DNA of 64,000 bases, taken from Lysobacter soli. GTDB lineage: Bacteria > Pseudomonadota > Gammaproteobacteria > Xanthomonadales > Xanthomonadaceae. How positions within the stretch are numbered: the stretch's first letter is position 1; every line of letters begins with the position of its first letter. A model generated the notes under the pieces. That model did not search any database. It saw only the letters and a program-made list of their open reading frames with translations, and was not told where the DNA came from. The stretch covers positions 62,001 to 126,000 of the forward strand of contig NZ_QTJR01000010.1 of NCBI RefSeq assembly GCF_003382285.1. Direction: 5' to 3'. This document shows positions 27,845 to 37,709 of the stretch, one piece after another. A program made the translations under genes and the position numbers.

Positions 27845-29059
27845 TTACTTACCCGGCAGGGCGAGAATCTTCTTGGCGTCGTCGGGCTTCTTCACGCCCT
27901 TGGCGACGGCCTGCTTGGCGGCTTCCTTGGCCTCGGGGATGCGGTCTTCCTGCCACAGGACACGGGCGAGATTCAGGTAAGCCTCGCCATCGGGCGCCAG
28001 CGGAGCGGCCTTCTTGTAGGCGTCGATCGCCGGGCCGGCCTGGTCGGAGAAATAGTACGCCTGCGCCTGTGCGAGGTACGTCTGGTAGTCCGGCTTGAGG
28101 ACGCCCTTCTGGATACCGTCGTTGATGACCGCGATGGCTTCCTTCTCCTTGCCGTCCATGTTCAGGTACGTGGCGTAGAGCTGGCGGTATTCCTTGTCTT
28201 CGGTGAGCTGGCCGGAAGCGCGCAGCTTCTCGAGCACGGCGGCCGACTTGTCGTACATCTCGCCCTGCTGGTACACGGCGGCCAGGTTGAGCTGGGCGCG
28301 CTTGTCGTTCGGGTTCTTGGCGGCGACGGCCTCGGCCATCTTGGCCGCTTCACCGGCGTTGCCCGACTCGGCGTAGGTCGCCATCAGCAGCTGCTGCCAC
28401 TCCGGCTTCGGAGTCGGGCTGGAATCGATGGCCTGCTTGAGGACCGTCGCGGCTTCCGGGTAGCGCTCCAGGCGGTACAGGGCGTTGCCCTTGACCACCA
28501 GCTGCTCCGGCTTGGTGCTCTTGGTTTCGTTGAAGAAGGTATCGAGCGTCTTCAGCGATTCGGCGTACTGCTCGTCCTGCAGCTGCAACTGGGCGAGCAT
28601 GTACATCGCGCCGTAGTGGCCGTTGTTGTCCAGACCATTGAGTTCGATCGCCTTGCGCAGGTAGTTCTTCGCAGCGGCCGTATCGTCTGCGTCGTAGGCG
28701 ATCTGCGCGGCCATCTGCGCGGCGAACGCGCGGTCGTAGGCGTTGAAGGTTTCCGTCGCGATGATTTCGTCGGCGGCGGCGCGAGCCTCGGTGCCCTTGT
28801 CGTCGTCGTACAGGCCCATCATCTTCTGCAGCTTCTGGCCGCCCTTCGACGAGGCCTTCGCCTCGACCTGACGGGTCGCCTGCGGGTATTCCTCAGCCGG
28901 CTTGGCGGACTTCTGCTTGCCTTCGGCCTGGCGTGCGCGGCGCTCCTCGGCGCGCTGCTGCGCGGACTGGGCATTCACCTGGCTGACCGCACCGAACACC
29001 AGCACCGCGCCAATGGCCGCGGCCAGGATGCTGCGGTTACGGAGGGAGAACTTGTTCAT
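27845..29059 (-). CDS. Periplasmic tetratricopeptide-repeat protein upstream of tonB
   Basis: 404 residues with a signal peptide (IGAVLVFGAVSQVNAQ, cut after NAQ or NA). A charged Ala/Arg/Lys segment follows, then about seven to nine TPR-like helical pairs from residue 90 to the end (for example DTAAAKNYLRKAIELNGLDN, AYLNLARVLWQEDRIPEAKE). GAGGTG precedes the ATG at 29059; an upstream extension in frame lacks a signal sequence. TPR proteins beside TonB systems are known in Vibrio and Shewanella, where they aid TonB-dependent transport; the same role here is inference. Confidence 0.8.
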   Translation of the reverse strand: MNKFSLRNRSILAAAIGAVLVFGAVSQVNAQSAQQRAEERRARQAEGKQKSAKPAEEYPQATRQVEAKASSKGGQKLQKMMGLYDDDKGTEARAAADEIIATETFNAYDRAFAAQMAAQIAYDADDTAAAKNYLRKAIELNGLDNNGHYGAMYMLAQLQLQDEQYAESLKTLDTFFNETKSTKPEQLVVKGNALYRLERYPEAATVLKQAIDSSPTPKPEWQQLLMATYAESGNAGEAAKMAEAVAAKNPNDKRAQLNLAAVYQQGEMYDKSAAVLEKLRASGQLTEDKEYRQLYATYLNMDGKEKEAIAVINDGIQKGVLKPDYQTYLAQAQAYYFSDQAGPAIDAYKKAAPLAPDGEAYLNLARVLWQEDRIPEAKEAAKQAVAKGVKKPDDAKKILALPGK

Positions 29060-29184
29060 CGAACACCTCAGATCTGCTGCCGCACGCGGGCGCGCGCGGG
29101 ACGATGGCACCGGGGCCAGGGGGGCGTCACGCTAACAGAAACGCGCGGCGCTGCGATACGGGGTTGTGTGCCGGATTTGCAGTC

Positions 29185-29991
29185 TTACGAACCGCACTTC
29201 GGCGTATGGCCGGACGCGCGCGCCTGCTCGAAAGTGGGCATGAGGCTGCCCGCGCGCGCACCGAGTTCGTTGATGCGCGACTGCGGATCCGGGTGGGTCG
29301 AGAGCCACTGCGGAGGACGGCTGCCGCCGGCGGCAATCATGTTCTGCCAGAGATTCACGGCCTGGCGGGGGTCGAAGCCCGCCTTCGCGGCCAGCTGCTG
29401 GCCGACGACGTCCGCCTCGGTTTCCTGCGTTCGCGAGTTCGGAAGCAGGTAGAAGGTCTGCGCCGCGGCGCCGCCGATCTGGCCGGCTGCATTGCCGGCA
29501 CCTGAACCGTAGGCACTACCGAGGATCGCACTGCCGATGCCGAGCAGGGTCGAGGTGCCCTGCTGCTTGGTGATGCGCTCGTCGTGGTGACGCGAAACGA
29601 CGTGGCCGATCTCGTGCGCGATGACCGCCGCGAGCTGGTCCTGGTTCTTGGCCACGGTGAAGATGCCGGTGTTCACGCCGATCTTGCCGCCCGGCAGGGC
29701 GAAGGCGTTCGGGGAATCGTCCTGGAAGACGGCCACTTCCCACTGCGTCTGCCAGCCGGCTGGCAGCTGCCGGGTGATGGCGTCGACGACGCAGCGCACG
29801 TAGGTGTTCTGGCGCGCGTCGGTGCTCAGCTTCTCCTTCGCCTTTGCTTCGGCGAAGGCCTGTGCGCCCAGCTGGTTGAGCTGCTCCTGCGAGACCGCGC
29901 CGACGTACTGCGTGCGTCCGGTTGGCGAGGTCGTGGTGGCGCAGGCGACCACGAGGGTGGCGATGGCGAGGCCGAGCAAAGCGCGTTTCAT
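29185..29991 (-). CDS. M48-family zinc metalloprotease, lipoprotein (LoiP/BepA-like)
   Basis: 268 residues. Lipoprotein signal with lipobox LVVAC at residues 13-17. The catalytic motif is AVIAHEIGHVVSRHHDERIT (H-E-x-x-H near residue 135), and the third zinc ligand is expected in RTQETEADVVGQQL. It matches periplasmic M48 proteases such as LoiP (YggG) that clear damaged outer-membrane proteins. Residue +2 after the lipid cysteine is Ala, which suggests sorting to the outer membrane. Confidence 0.88.
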   Translation of the reverse strand: MKRALLGLAIATLVVACATTTSPTGRTQYVGAVSQEQLNQLGAQAFAEAKAKEKLSTDARQNTYVRCVVDAITRQLPAGWQTQWEVAVFQDDSPNAFALPGGKIGVNTGIFTVAKNQDQLAAVIAHEIGHVVSRHHDERITKQQGTSTLLGIGSAILGSAYGSGAGNAAGQIGGAAAQTFYLLPNSRTQETEADVVGQQLAAKAGFDPRQAVNLWQNMIAAGGSRPPQWLSTHPDPQSRINELGARAGSLMPTFEQARASGHTPKCGS

Positions 29992-30086
29992 CGATTCACC
30001 CTGAAGAGGAGGCTTGAGGCTGAAGGGGGTTGTATCGCCCGCCGGATTAACACTTCGTCAATGCCTGAACACGCACACGCAGCGCT

Positions 30087-30107
30087 TCCGGGGCACGAAG
30101 CCCCGGA
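30087..30107. terminator. Hairpin after gyrB, possible terminator
   Basis: Stem TCCGGGGC / GCCCCGGA with a five-base loop, 16 bases beyond the gyrB stop codon on the minus strand. No U-run follows. Confidence 0.4.
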
Positions 30108-30123
30108 GGGGTCACCCGACGCA

Positions 30124-32649
<2,526 letters not shown>

Positions 32650-32722
32650 CTATACAAACCGGGAGTATAACAGCCGGCGTTCGGGCGCTGGACAACCCGC
32701 CGTCGGACGTCAGGCGGCGGGC

Positions 32723-33820
32723 TCAGCAGGTGGTGATGGCGCCATGTTCCACGTGGAACCGGTGCACCGGAAAGTCGGACGGGAGGCCAGGCGGGGCTTC
32801 GGTGCCGGTGATGAACACCTGGGCACCACTGGATTGGAGGCGCGCCAGCACCCTTCCTTGATGGTGGCGATCGAGCTCGGATGCAAGGTCGTCGAGCGCG
32901 ACCACCGGCCATTCGCCTTGTATCTGGTCGTGGTGTTCAGCCTGAGCGAGCAGGGCCGCCAGCGCGGTGAGCTTCGATTGGCCGCGGGAGAGCGCCTCGC
33001 GCCCCGGCAGGTTCGCGAACATGACCCGCCAGTCCGCCCGATGTGGCCCCACACCGGTGTAGCCGGCGGCAAGGTCGCGCTCGCGGGACAGCAGCAACGC
33101 ATCGGCGAGCGACATCTCGTCGCGGCGCCAGCCGGGTGCGTACTCGAGGCGACTCAGGCCCAGCGCCGGGGCCAAGTCCGACAACAACGGCTCGAAGCGC
33201 ACTTGGAGGAGGTCAAGGTAGCGCTCGCGGAAACGGCTGAGCGGTTCTCCGGCCTCAGCGAGTTCGTGATCCCAGGCATCGAGCTGGGCGTCCCGGGCCC
33301 GGGCTTTGAGCAGCGCGTTCCGCTGCTTGAGGGCACGGCTGTATCGGCGCCACACCGGGAGGAAGTCTGGTTCCACGTGGAACAGCCCCCAATCGAGGTA
33401 GCGCCGACGGGACTCACCGCCGCCGGTGATCAGCGCATGGCTCCCGGGTTCGAACGTCACCACGGCCAGCGCTGCGCAGAGATCCCCGAGCTGGGCGACG
33501 TTCGCGCCGTCGAGGCGACCGGTCCAATCCTGGCCGGTGTGACGAAGCCCGGCTTTCCGATGGCGTTCGTCGTCGCCCGAACGGCCCGTCCTTTCCCGCC
33601 ATTCGACGAATACCTCCAGGCCGGCGTCACCCGCCCGGATCAGCCCGTCGCGTACGCGTCCACGGAAGCTGCGGCCGTAAGCCATCAGATGCAAGGCTTC
33701 GAGCACGGTCGTCTTGCCCGCGCCGTTATCGCCGGTGATGAGGTTCAGGCCGGGGGCAGGGTCGAGGCGGAGATCCTGGAAGCGACGCAGATGGCGCAGC
33801 TCGAGTCGGGTGACGTGCAT
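32723..33820 (-). CDS. recF: DNA replication and repair protein RecF
   Basis: 365 residues. SMC-like ATPase that helps load RecA at single-strand gaps. Walker A GDNGAGKTT lies near residue 30, with LELRHLRRFQDLRLD before it; a signature-type motif SRGQSKLTALAALLAQAE and Walker B VVALDDLASELD are near the end. The frame contains two parS-like 16-mers read as FHVE, once in GLFHVEPD and once in RFHVEHG. The start is MHVTRLEL at 33820. It follows dnaN after a terminator, so its expression may depend on readthrough or its own promoter. Confidence 0.96.
   Translation of the reverse strand: MHVTRLELRHLRRFQDLRLDPAPGLNLITGDNGAGKTTVLEALHLMAYGRSFRGRVRDGLIRAGDAGLEVFVEWRERTGRSGDDERHRKAGLRHTGQDWTGRLDGANVAQLGDLCAALAVVTFEPGSHALITGGGESRRRYLDWGLFHVEPDFLPVWRRYSRALKQRNALLKARARDAQLDAWDHELAEAGEPLSRFRERYLDLLQVRFEPLLSDLAPALGLSRLEYAPGWRRDEMSLADALLLSRERDLAAGYTGVGPHRADWRVMFANLPGREALSRGQSKLTALAALLAQAEHHDQIQGEWPVVALDDLASELDRHHQGRVLARLQSSGAQVFITGTEAPPGLPSDFPVHRFHVEHGAITTC
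32745..32760. promoter_or_regulatory. parS-like ParB-binding site
   Basis: TGTTCCACGTGGAACC, a near-perfect palindrome. It matches 15 of 16 positions of the parS consensus TGTTnCACGTGnAACA. It lies inside the 3' end of recF, where it encodes FHVE. Confidence 0.8.
33369..33384. promoter_or_regulatory. parS-like ParB-binding site
   Basis: GGTTCCACGTGGAACA; its reverse complement is identical to the site at 32745 over all 16 bases. It lies in the middle of recF, again encoding FHVE. Confidence 0.8.
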
Positions 33821-33841
33821 CGGGACAAGTTTAGCGGAGGC

Positions 33842-33874
33842 CGAAAACAGAACGCCCGGCACGAGGCCGGGCGT
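33842..33874 (-). terminator. Terminator after dnaN
   Basis: On the minus strand: ACGCCCGGC, loop ctcgt, GCCGGGCGT followed by TCTGTTTTC. Nine-base-pair stem plus U-rich tail between dnaN and recF. Confidence 0.75.
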
Positions 33875-33877
33875 CGA

Positions 33878-33893
33878 TGTTTCACGTGGAACG
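33878..33893. promoter_or_regulatory. parS-like ParB-binding site
   Basis: TGTTTCACGTGGAACG, 15 of 16 matches to TGTTnCACGTGnAACA. It lies in the short gap between dnaN and recF, next to the dnaN terminator. Confidence 0.78.
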
Positions 33894-33899
33894 CGTGAA

Positions 33900-35000
33900 T
33901 CAGAGTCGCAGCGGCATCACGACGTGGCGGCAACGGTCGTTCGCCGCCTCACGCACCAGCGCCGAGGAGTTGGCATCGCGAAGCATGATGACCACGTGCT
34001 CGTCCTTCAGCGAGGTCAGCGCATCCAGCAGGTAGTTCACGTTGAACCCCACTGCCAGGTCGTCGACGCGCGTATCGGCCTCGACCTCTTCCTGCGCTTC
34101 TTCCTGCTCCGGGTTGTGCGCGCTGATCTTCAGCTGGCCCGGAGAAACTTCGAGGCGGACGCCGCGGTACTTCTCGTTGGACAGGATCGCGGCTCGCTGC
34201 AGCGAGGCGCGAAGGACCTCGCGATCGATCCGCACCTCACGGTCGGCACCGATCGGGATGACCGCCTCATAGTCCGGAAAGCGCCCATCGATCAGCTTGC
34301 TGGTGAAGGTGACATCGTCCCGCTTCACGCGAAGGTGGCCACGGCCCATTTCCAGCTCGAGCTCGCGCTCGCCGCCTTCCAGCAGGCGCTGCAGTTCCTG
34401 CACGCCCTTGCGCGGCACGATCAGCTGGCGCTTGGTCAACGCGCCGTTGTCGAGCGGCGATTCGCACAGCGCCAGGCGATGGCCGTCGGTAGCTACGCAG
34501 CGCAGGCTGGCTTCACGCAAGTCGAACAGCAGGCCGTTGAGGTAGTAACGGACGTCCTGCTGGGCCATCGCGAACGCCGTGCGCTCGATCAGTTCCTTCA
34601 GTGCGGCCTCGGGCACGCGGACGCGCTCATTGGCTTCGACCTCGTCGATCGACGGGAAGTCGTTCGCCGGCAGGCTCGACAGGGTGAAGCGGGAACGCCC
34701 GGCCTGCACCGTGATCTTTTCGGCCGACTGCGAGACGGTGACCTTGCTGCCGTCCGGCAGGGCGCGAACGATCTCGAACAGCTTGCGCGCGGGGATCGTC
34801 GTTTCGCCGTCCTGTGCGTCATCCACCAGAACGCGCGAGACCATCTCCACTTCCAGGTCGGTACCGGTCAGCGAGAGCTGGCCGTCCTTCACCTGTACCA
34901 GCAGGTTGGCCAGGACCGGCAGGGTCTGGCGGCGCTCGACGACGTTGACGACCTGAGCGAGCGGCTTGAGAAAGACTTCGCGTTGAAGGGAAAAACGCAT
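33900..35000 (-). CDS. dnaN: DNA polymerase III beta sliding clamp
   Basis: 366 residues, the standard length. Forms the dimeric ring that tethers DNA polymerase III. Three repeated clamp domains; recognisable stretches are FLKPLAQVVNVVERRQTLPV at the N-terminus, RFTLSSLPANDFPSI, and the C-terminal RDANSSALVREAANDRCRHV followed by VMPLRL, the conserved clamp end. A GACGGGG-like lead precedes the ATG. Its promoter probably lies in the dnaA-dnaN gap that also serves as origin. Confidence 0.98.
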   Translation of the reverse strand: MRFSLQREVFLKPLAQVVNVVERRQTLPVLANLLVQVKDGQLSLTGTDLEVEMVSRVLVDDAQDGETTIPARKLFEIVRALPDGSKVTVSQSAEKITVQAGRSRFTLSSLPANDFPSIDEVEANERVRVPEAALKELIERTAFAMAQQDVRYYLNGLLFDLREASLRCVATDGHRLALCESPLDNGALTKRQLIVPRKGVQELQRLLEGGERELELEMGRGHLRVKRDDVTFTSKLIDGRFPDYEAVIPIGADREVRIDREVLRASLQRAAILSNEKYRGVRLEVSPGQLKISAHNPEQEEAQEEVEADTRVDDLAVGFNVNYLLDALTSLKDEHVVIMLRDANSSALVREAANDRCRHVVMPLRL

Positions 35001-35165
35001 GCGGACCCCGTCCCCGTGCCATTACTAAGTATGTGGAATAAATCAAAAGCATGGTGGTGATGGTGTCGCCGGAAATCCGGGAAAACCATCTCAAGCTCTT
35101 GATAACCAAGGTTTTTCTTGCTTGTGAAACTTCGGTAGAACTGGCCGGGCAACCGGCGGACAAAC

Positions 35166-35174
35166 TGTGGACAA
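35166..35174 (-). promoter_or_regulatory. DnaA box
   Basis: TTGTCCACA on the minus strand, one mismatch from TTATCCACA. Inside the putative oriC. Confidence 0.65.
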
Positions 35175-35201
35175 CTCTAGCGCACGGCGCGAGGGCCGAA
35201 A

Positions 35202-35210
35202 CTGTCCACA
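35202..35210 (+). promoter_or_regulatory. DnaA box-like site
   Basis: CTGTCCACA on the plus strand, two mismatches from TTATCCACA. It faces the box at 35166 across 27 bases. Confidence 0.5.
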
Positions 35211-35300
35211 ACTTGTGCCCGCACCATACACGGCTTGCCCCGTGCGGACGGGGATAAGTATGTATCGGCGACCGTCGCTTTGCTGCGGGCCGCCGATGCA

Positions 35301-36635
35301 TCACTCGCTGAGCTTGCGGATCAGCTTGTCCCAGTCTTCGCGCAGCTTGCCGTCGGTTTCCATCAGCGTGCGGATCTGGCGGCACGCGTGCAGCACCGTG
35401 GTGTGGTCGCGGCCGGCGAACGCGTCGCCGATCTCCGGCAGGCTGTGCTCTGTCAGCTCCTTGGCCAGCGCCATCGCCATCTGGCGCGGACGCGCCAACG
35501 AGCGCGTGCGGCGCTTGGACAGCAGATCCTTCATCTGCAGGCCGTAGTAGTCGGCCACGGTCTTCTGGATGTTCGGGATGCCGATCGCCTGCTGCTGCGC
35601 GCGCAGCAGGTCGCGCAGGGTTTCCTGCGCGAATTCGACCGTGATCGCACGGCCGGTGAAGTTGGCGCGCGCGGCGAGCGTGTTGAGCGCGCCCTCCAGG
35701 TCGCGCACGTTGCTGCGCATCTTCTTGGCGAGCAGGAACGCGACTTCCTCGGGGATGTGCGCGCCGCGTTCGCGCGCCTTGCTCAGCACGATCTGCGCGC
35801 GCGTCTCGAAGTCCGGTGGCTCGATCGCCACGCTCAGGCCCCAGGCCAGGCGCGACTTCAGGCGCGGCTCCAGGCCTTCGACCTCGCGCGGATAGCGGTC
35901 GCAGGTCAGGATGATCTGCTGCTTGCCGTCGAACAGCGCGTTGAAGGTGTGGAAGAACTCCTCCTGCGTGCGGTCCTTGCCGGCGAAGAACTGGATGTCG
36001 TCGATCAGCAGCGCGTCGACCTGCTGGAACTGGCGCTTGAACGCGTCCATGGTCTTGTCCTGCAGCGACTTCATCATCGCGCTGAAGAACTGTTCGCTGC
36101 GCAGGTAGAGCACGCGCATGTTCGGATTCGCCGCGCGCATCGCGTTGCCGGCGGCGAACATCAGGTGCGTCTTGCCCAGGCCCGTGCCGCCGTACAGCAA
36201 CAGCGGGTTGTGCGCGCGATCGCCGGGCTTGAGCGAGGCCTGCCACGCGGCGGCGCGACCGAGCTGGTTGCTGCGGCCTTCGACGAAGTTCTCGAAGGTG
36301 TAGTGGTTGTCCAGGTGGCCGTTGAACGGCTCGCTCGGTGCGGCGCGCACCGGCGCGACCAGCGTGGCGGCTACGGCTTCCGGCACCGGCGCGGCGGCGC
36401 GCGGTAGGGAGCCGATCTCCAGGCTCACCTCGTCGCTGCCGGCGAAATGCGCGAGCAGCTCGCGGATGCGCGGCAGGTAGCGCTCGCGCACGTGTTCGAC
36501 CACGAACGCGTTGGGCGCGTAGAGCACCGTGGTGTCGTCTCGCCGCGTCGCCTGCAGGGGCTTGAGCCAGGTGTGGATATCCTCGGGCGGAAGTTCGGCT
36601 TCGAGGCGTTCGAGGCAGCGGGGCCAGGCATCCAT
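35301..36635 (-). CDS. dnaA: Chromosomal replication initiator DnaA
   Basis: 444 residues. Domain I (about 1-85; [20 protein letters not shown]), a short domain II linker rich in Ala/Pro, domain III AAA+ ATPase ([20 protein letters not shown]; Walker [11 protein letters not shown]; Walker [14 protein letters not shown]), and domain IV with the DnaA-box-recognition signature [14 protein letters not shown]. It opens oriC and regulates transcription. Start chosen at 36635 ([15 protein letters not shown]); an in-frame ATG at 36893 gives a non-homologous N-terminal extension. Two DnaA boxes upstream (36785, 36808) suggest autoregulation. Confidence 0.98.
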   Translation of the reverse strand: MDAWPRCLERLEAELPPEDIHTWLKPLQATRRDDTTVLYAPNAFVVEHVRERYLPRIRELLAHFAGSDEVSLEIGSLPRAAAPVPEAVAATLVAPVRAAPSEPFNGHLDNHYTFENFVEGRSNQLGRAAAWQASLKPGDRAHNPLLLYGGTGLGKTHLMFAAGNAMRAANPNMRVLYLRSEQFFSAMMKSLQDKTMDAFKRQFQQVDALLIDDIQFFAGKDRTQEEFFHTFNALFDGKQQIILTCDRYPREVEGLEPRLKSRLAWGLSVAIEPPDFETRAQIVLSKARERGAHIPEEVAFLLAKKMRSNVRDLEGALNTLAARANFTGRAITVEFAQETLRDLLRAQQQAIGIPNIQKTVADYYGLQMKDLLSKRRTRSLARPRQMAMALAKELTEHSLPEIGDAFAGRDHTTVLHACRQIRTLMETDGKLREDWDKLIRKLSE

Positions 36636-36784
36636 CGGTTCGGGAATCTTCGTCTCTTGTGCGTCCGGCGCCGAAGCACCGGAAAACCGCGGCGAAAAGC
36701 ATCCCGCCGCGCGATGCACGGATCGCGGCGAACGGGTCTGGGGGTAGGGGCAGACTATCACCGCGACCGGGCGCGGAACAGGAC

Positions 36785-36793
36785 TTGTCCACA
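36785..36793 (+). promoter_or_regulatory. DnaA box
   Basis: TTGTCCACA, one mismatch from TTATCCACA, about 150 bases upstream of the dnaA start. Likely part of dnaA autoregulation. Confidence 0.65.
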
Positions 36794-36807
36794 GGTGGAT
36801 TAACAGG

Positions 36808-36816
36808 TAGTCCACA
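36808..36816 (+). promoter_or_regulatory. DnaA box-like site
   Basis: TAGTCCACA, two mismatches from TTATCCACA, 14 bases after the box at 36785 and in the same orientation. Confidence 0.5.
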
Positions 36817-36849
36817 GGCGTTCGCCGGCACAGCCGGCTTCGCCTCCCA

Positions 36850-36932
36850 AAGTTTGCAGTGCAAACTTCGCGCCCCGTGGCGTGCGTTCCCATACCCCGC
36901 TTCGCTGCGCGAAGCGCCCCCTAACTTAGGGG
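36850..36932. repeat. Three consecutive perfect palindromes
   Basis: AAGTTTGCA-g-TGCAAACTT (36850-36868), CGCTTCGC-tgc-GCGAAGCG (36898-36916) and CCCCTAA-c-TTAGGGG (36918-36932). All three have one- to three-base centres, too short for comfortable RNA loops, so they look more like protein-binding or cruciform elements than terminators. Confidence 0.85.
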
Positions 36933-36993
36933 ACTGGCTTTGCTTCGTTTCCCGGTGGGTCGCTGCGTCGGAAGCGAGCCGGGTCAAGGACGG

Positions 36994-37023
36994 TTGACCT
37001 GGCACTCCCCGGGCCGCTAGAAT
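36994..37023 (+). promoter_or_regulatory. rpmH promoter
   Basis: TTGACC (36994-36999), an 18-base spacer, then TAGAAT (37018-37023), 38 bases before the rpmH start. A good sigma-70-type promoter for the rpmH-rnpA-yidC transcript. Confidence 0.7.
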
Positions 37024-37061
37024 CCGCGGTCCATTTTGCCGTTTACGCATCGAGCCGAACC

Positions 37062-37202
37062 ATGGCCACCAAGCGCACCTACCAGCCCAGCAACCTCAAG
37101 CGCAAGCGCGACCACGGTTTCCGTGCCCGCATGGCGACCGCCGATGGCCGCAAGATCCTGGCCCGTCGTCGCGCCAAGGGCCGCAAGCGTCTTTGCGCCT
37201 AA
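37062..37202 (+). CDS. rpmH: 50S ribosomal protein L34
   Basis: 46 residues, a highly basic peptide beginning [20 protein letters not shown] and ending GRKRLCA; the family wording is unmistakable. Part of the large ribosomal subunit. First gene of the rightward rpmH-rnpA-yidC transcript and divergent from dnaA, the order conserved around origins in gammaproteobacteria. Confidence 0.97.
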   Translation: MATKRTYQPSNLKRKRDHGFRARMATADGRKILARRRAKGRKRLCA

Positions 37203-37260
37203 GCGTCGCCGCTGCCGCTCCGCGCGGCAGTCGCACACCGGCCCTCGCCGGTAGCAGCAG

Positions 37261-37695
37261 ATGACATCGGCCCGCTTCCCGCGCCGCGCGCGGGTTCGCG
37301 CGAAGTCCGATTTCGACCGCATATTCCAGCACGGACGGCGCACGGCGCTGCCCGTGCTGGCTTTGCATTGGCTTCCCAGTGACGTGCCTGCACGCATGGG
37401 TCTGGCCGTGTCCCGCAAGGTCGATCCGAACGCCGTCGGTCGCAATCGCATCAAGCGCGTTCTTCGCGATACCTTCCGTCGCCTGCGCGGGCAACTCGCC
37501 GCGGGCGACTACGTCGTGGTCGCGCGTCCGGCCGCACGCCAGGCCAGCGGCCCGGAACTAGTCGCGGCCTTCCAGGGTCTGCTCCACCGCAGCGGGGCCC
37601 TCGCGCCCGACGCCGCGTTGCCCCTGTCACCGGCGCCCGGCACAATGCCGGCCGCTTCCCCTTCCGCCCCAGCGCCGCACGTCGATCGCGGCTGA
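37261..37695 (+). CDS. rnpA: Ribonuclease P protein component
   Basis: 144 residues. Protein subunit that helps the RNase P RNA trim tRNA 5' ends. The N-terminal FPRRARVRAKSDFDRIFQHG and central RNR motif GLAVSRKVDPNAVGRNRIKR VLR are diagnostic. The last ~35 residues are an Ala/Pro-rich tail without family resemblance. Only 14 bases separate it from yidC, with no yidD in between. Confidence 0.95.
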   Translation: MTSARFPRRARVRAKSDFDRIFQHGRRTALPVLALHWLPSDVPARMGLAVSRKVDPNAVGRNRIKRVLRDTFRRLRGQLAAGDYVVVARPAARQASGPELVAAFQGLLHRSGALAPDAALPLSPAPGTMPAASPSAPAPHVDRG

Positions 37696-37709
37696 GCAGC
37701 CTGTCGCCC

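Larger units (their letters stand above)
35001..35300. other. Probable chromosomal origin oriC (dnaA-dnaN intergenic region)
   Basis: 300 bases without a gene. It contains two A+T-rich stretches unusual for this genome (about 35027-35060 and 35090-35130, the latter with ccaaggtttttcttgcttg). DnaA-box-like nonamers lie at 35166-35174 (TGTGGACAA, i.e. TTGTCCACA on the other strand) and 35202-35210 (CTGTCCACA); TGTGGAATAA near 35034 is a degenerate match. In Xanthomonas the origin is reported in this same dnaA-dnaN gap. The A+T islands would be the unwinding element and the boxes the DnaA platform. Confidence 0.72.
36636..37061. promoter_or_regulatory. dnaA-rpmH divergent intergenic region
   Basis: 426 bases without a gene. 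It holds the dnaA leader (36636-36780), two DnaA boxes (36785-36816), three perfect palindromes in a row (36850-36932) and a sigma-70-type promoter for rpmH (36994-37023). It may contribute to origin function alongside the dnaA-dnaN gap. Confidence 0.7.

Noticed and set aside
36636-36893. Longer DnaA starting at 36893
   Set aside because: The extra 86 residues do not resemble DnaA and would run over the promoter and DnaA boxes; [15 protein letters not shown] at 36635 is the normal start.
34819-37050. A minus-strand open frame of 743 codons across dnaA and dnaN
   Set aside because: Arg/Ala-rich composition and full overlap with dnaA in another frame; a GC artefact.
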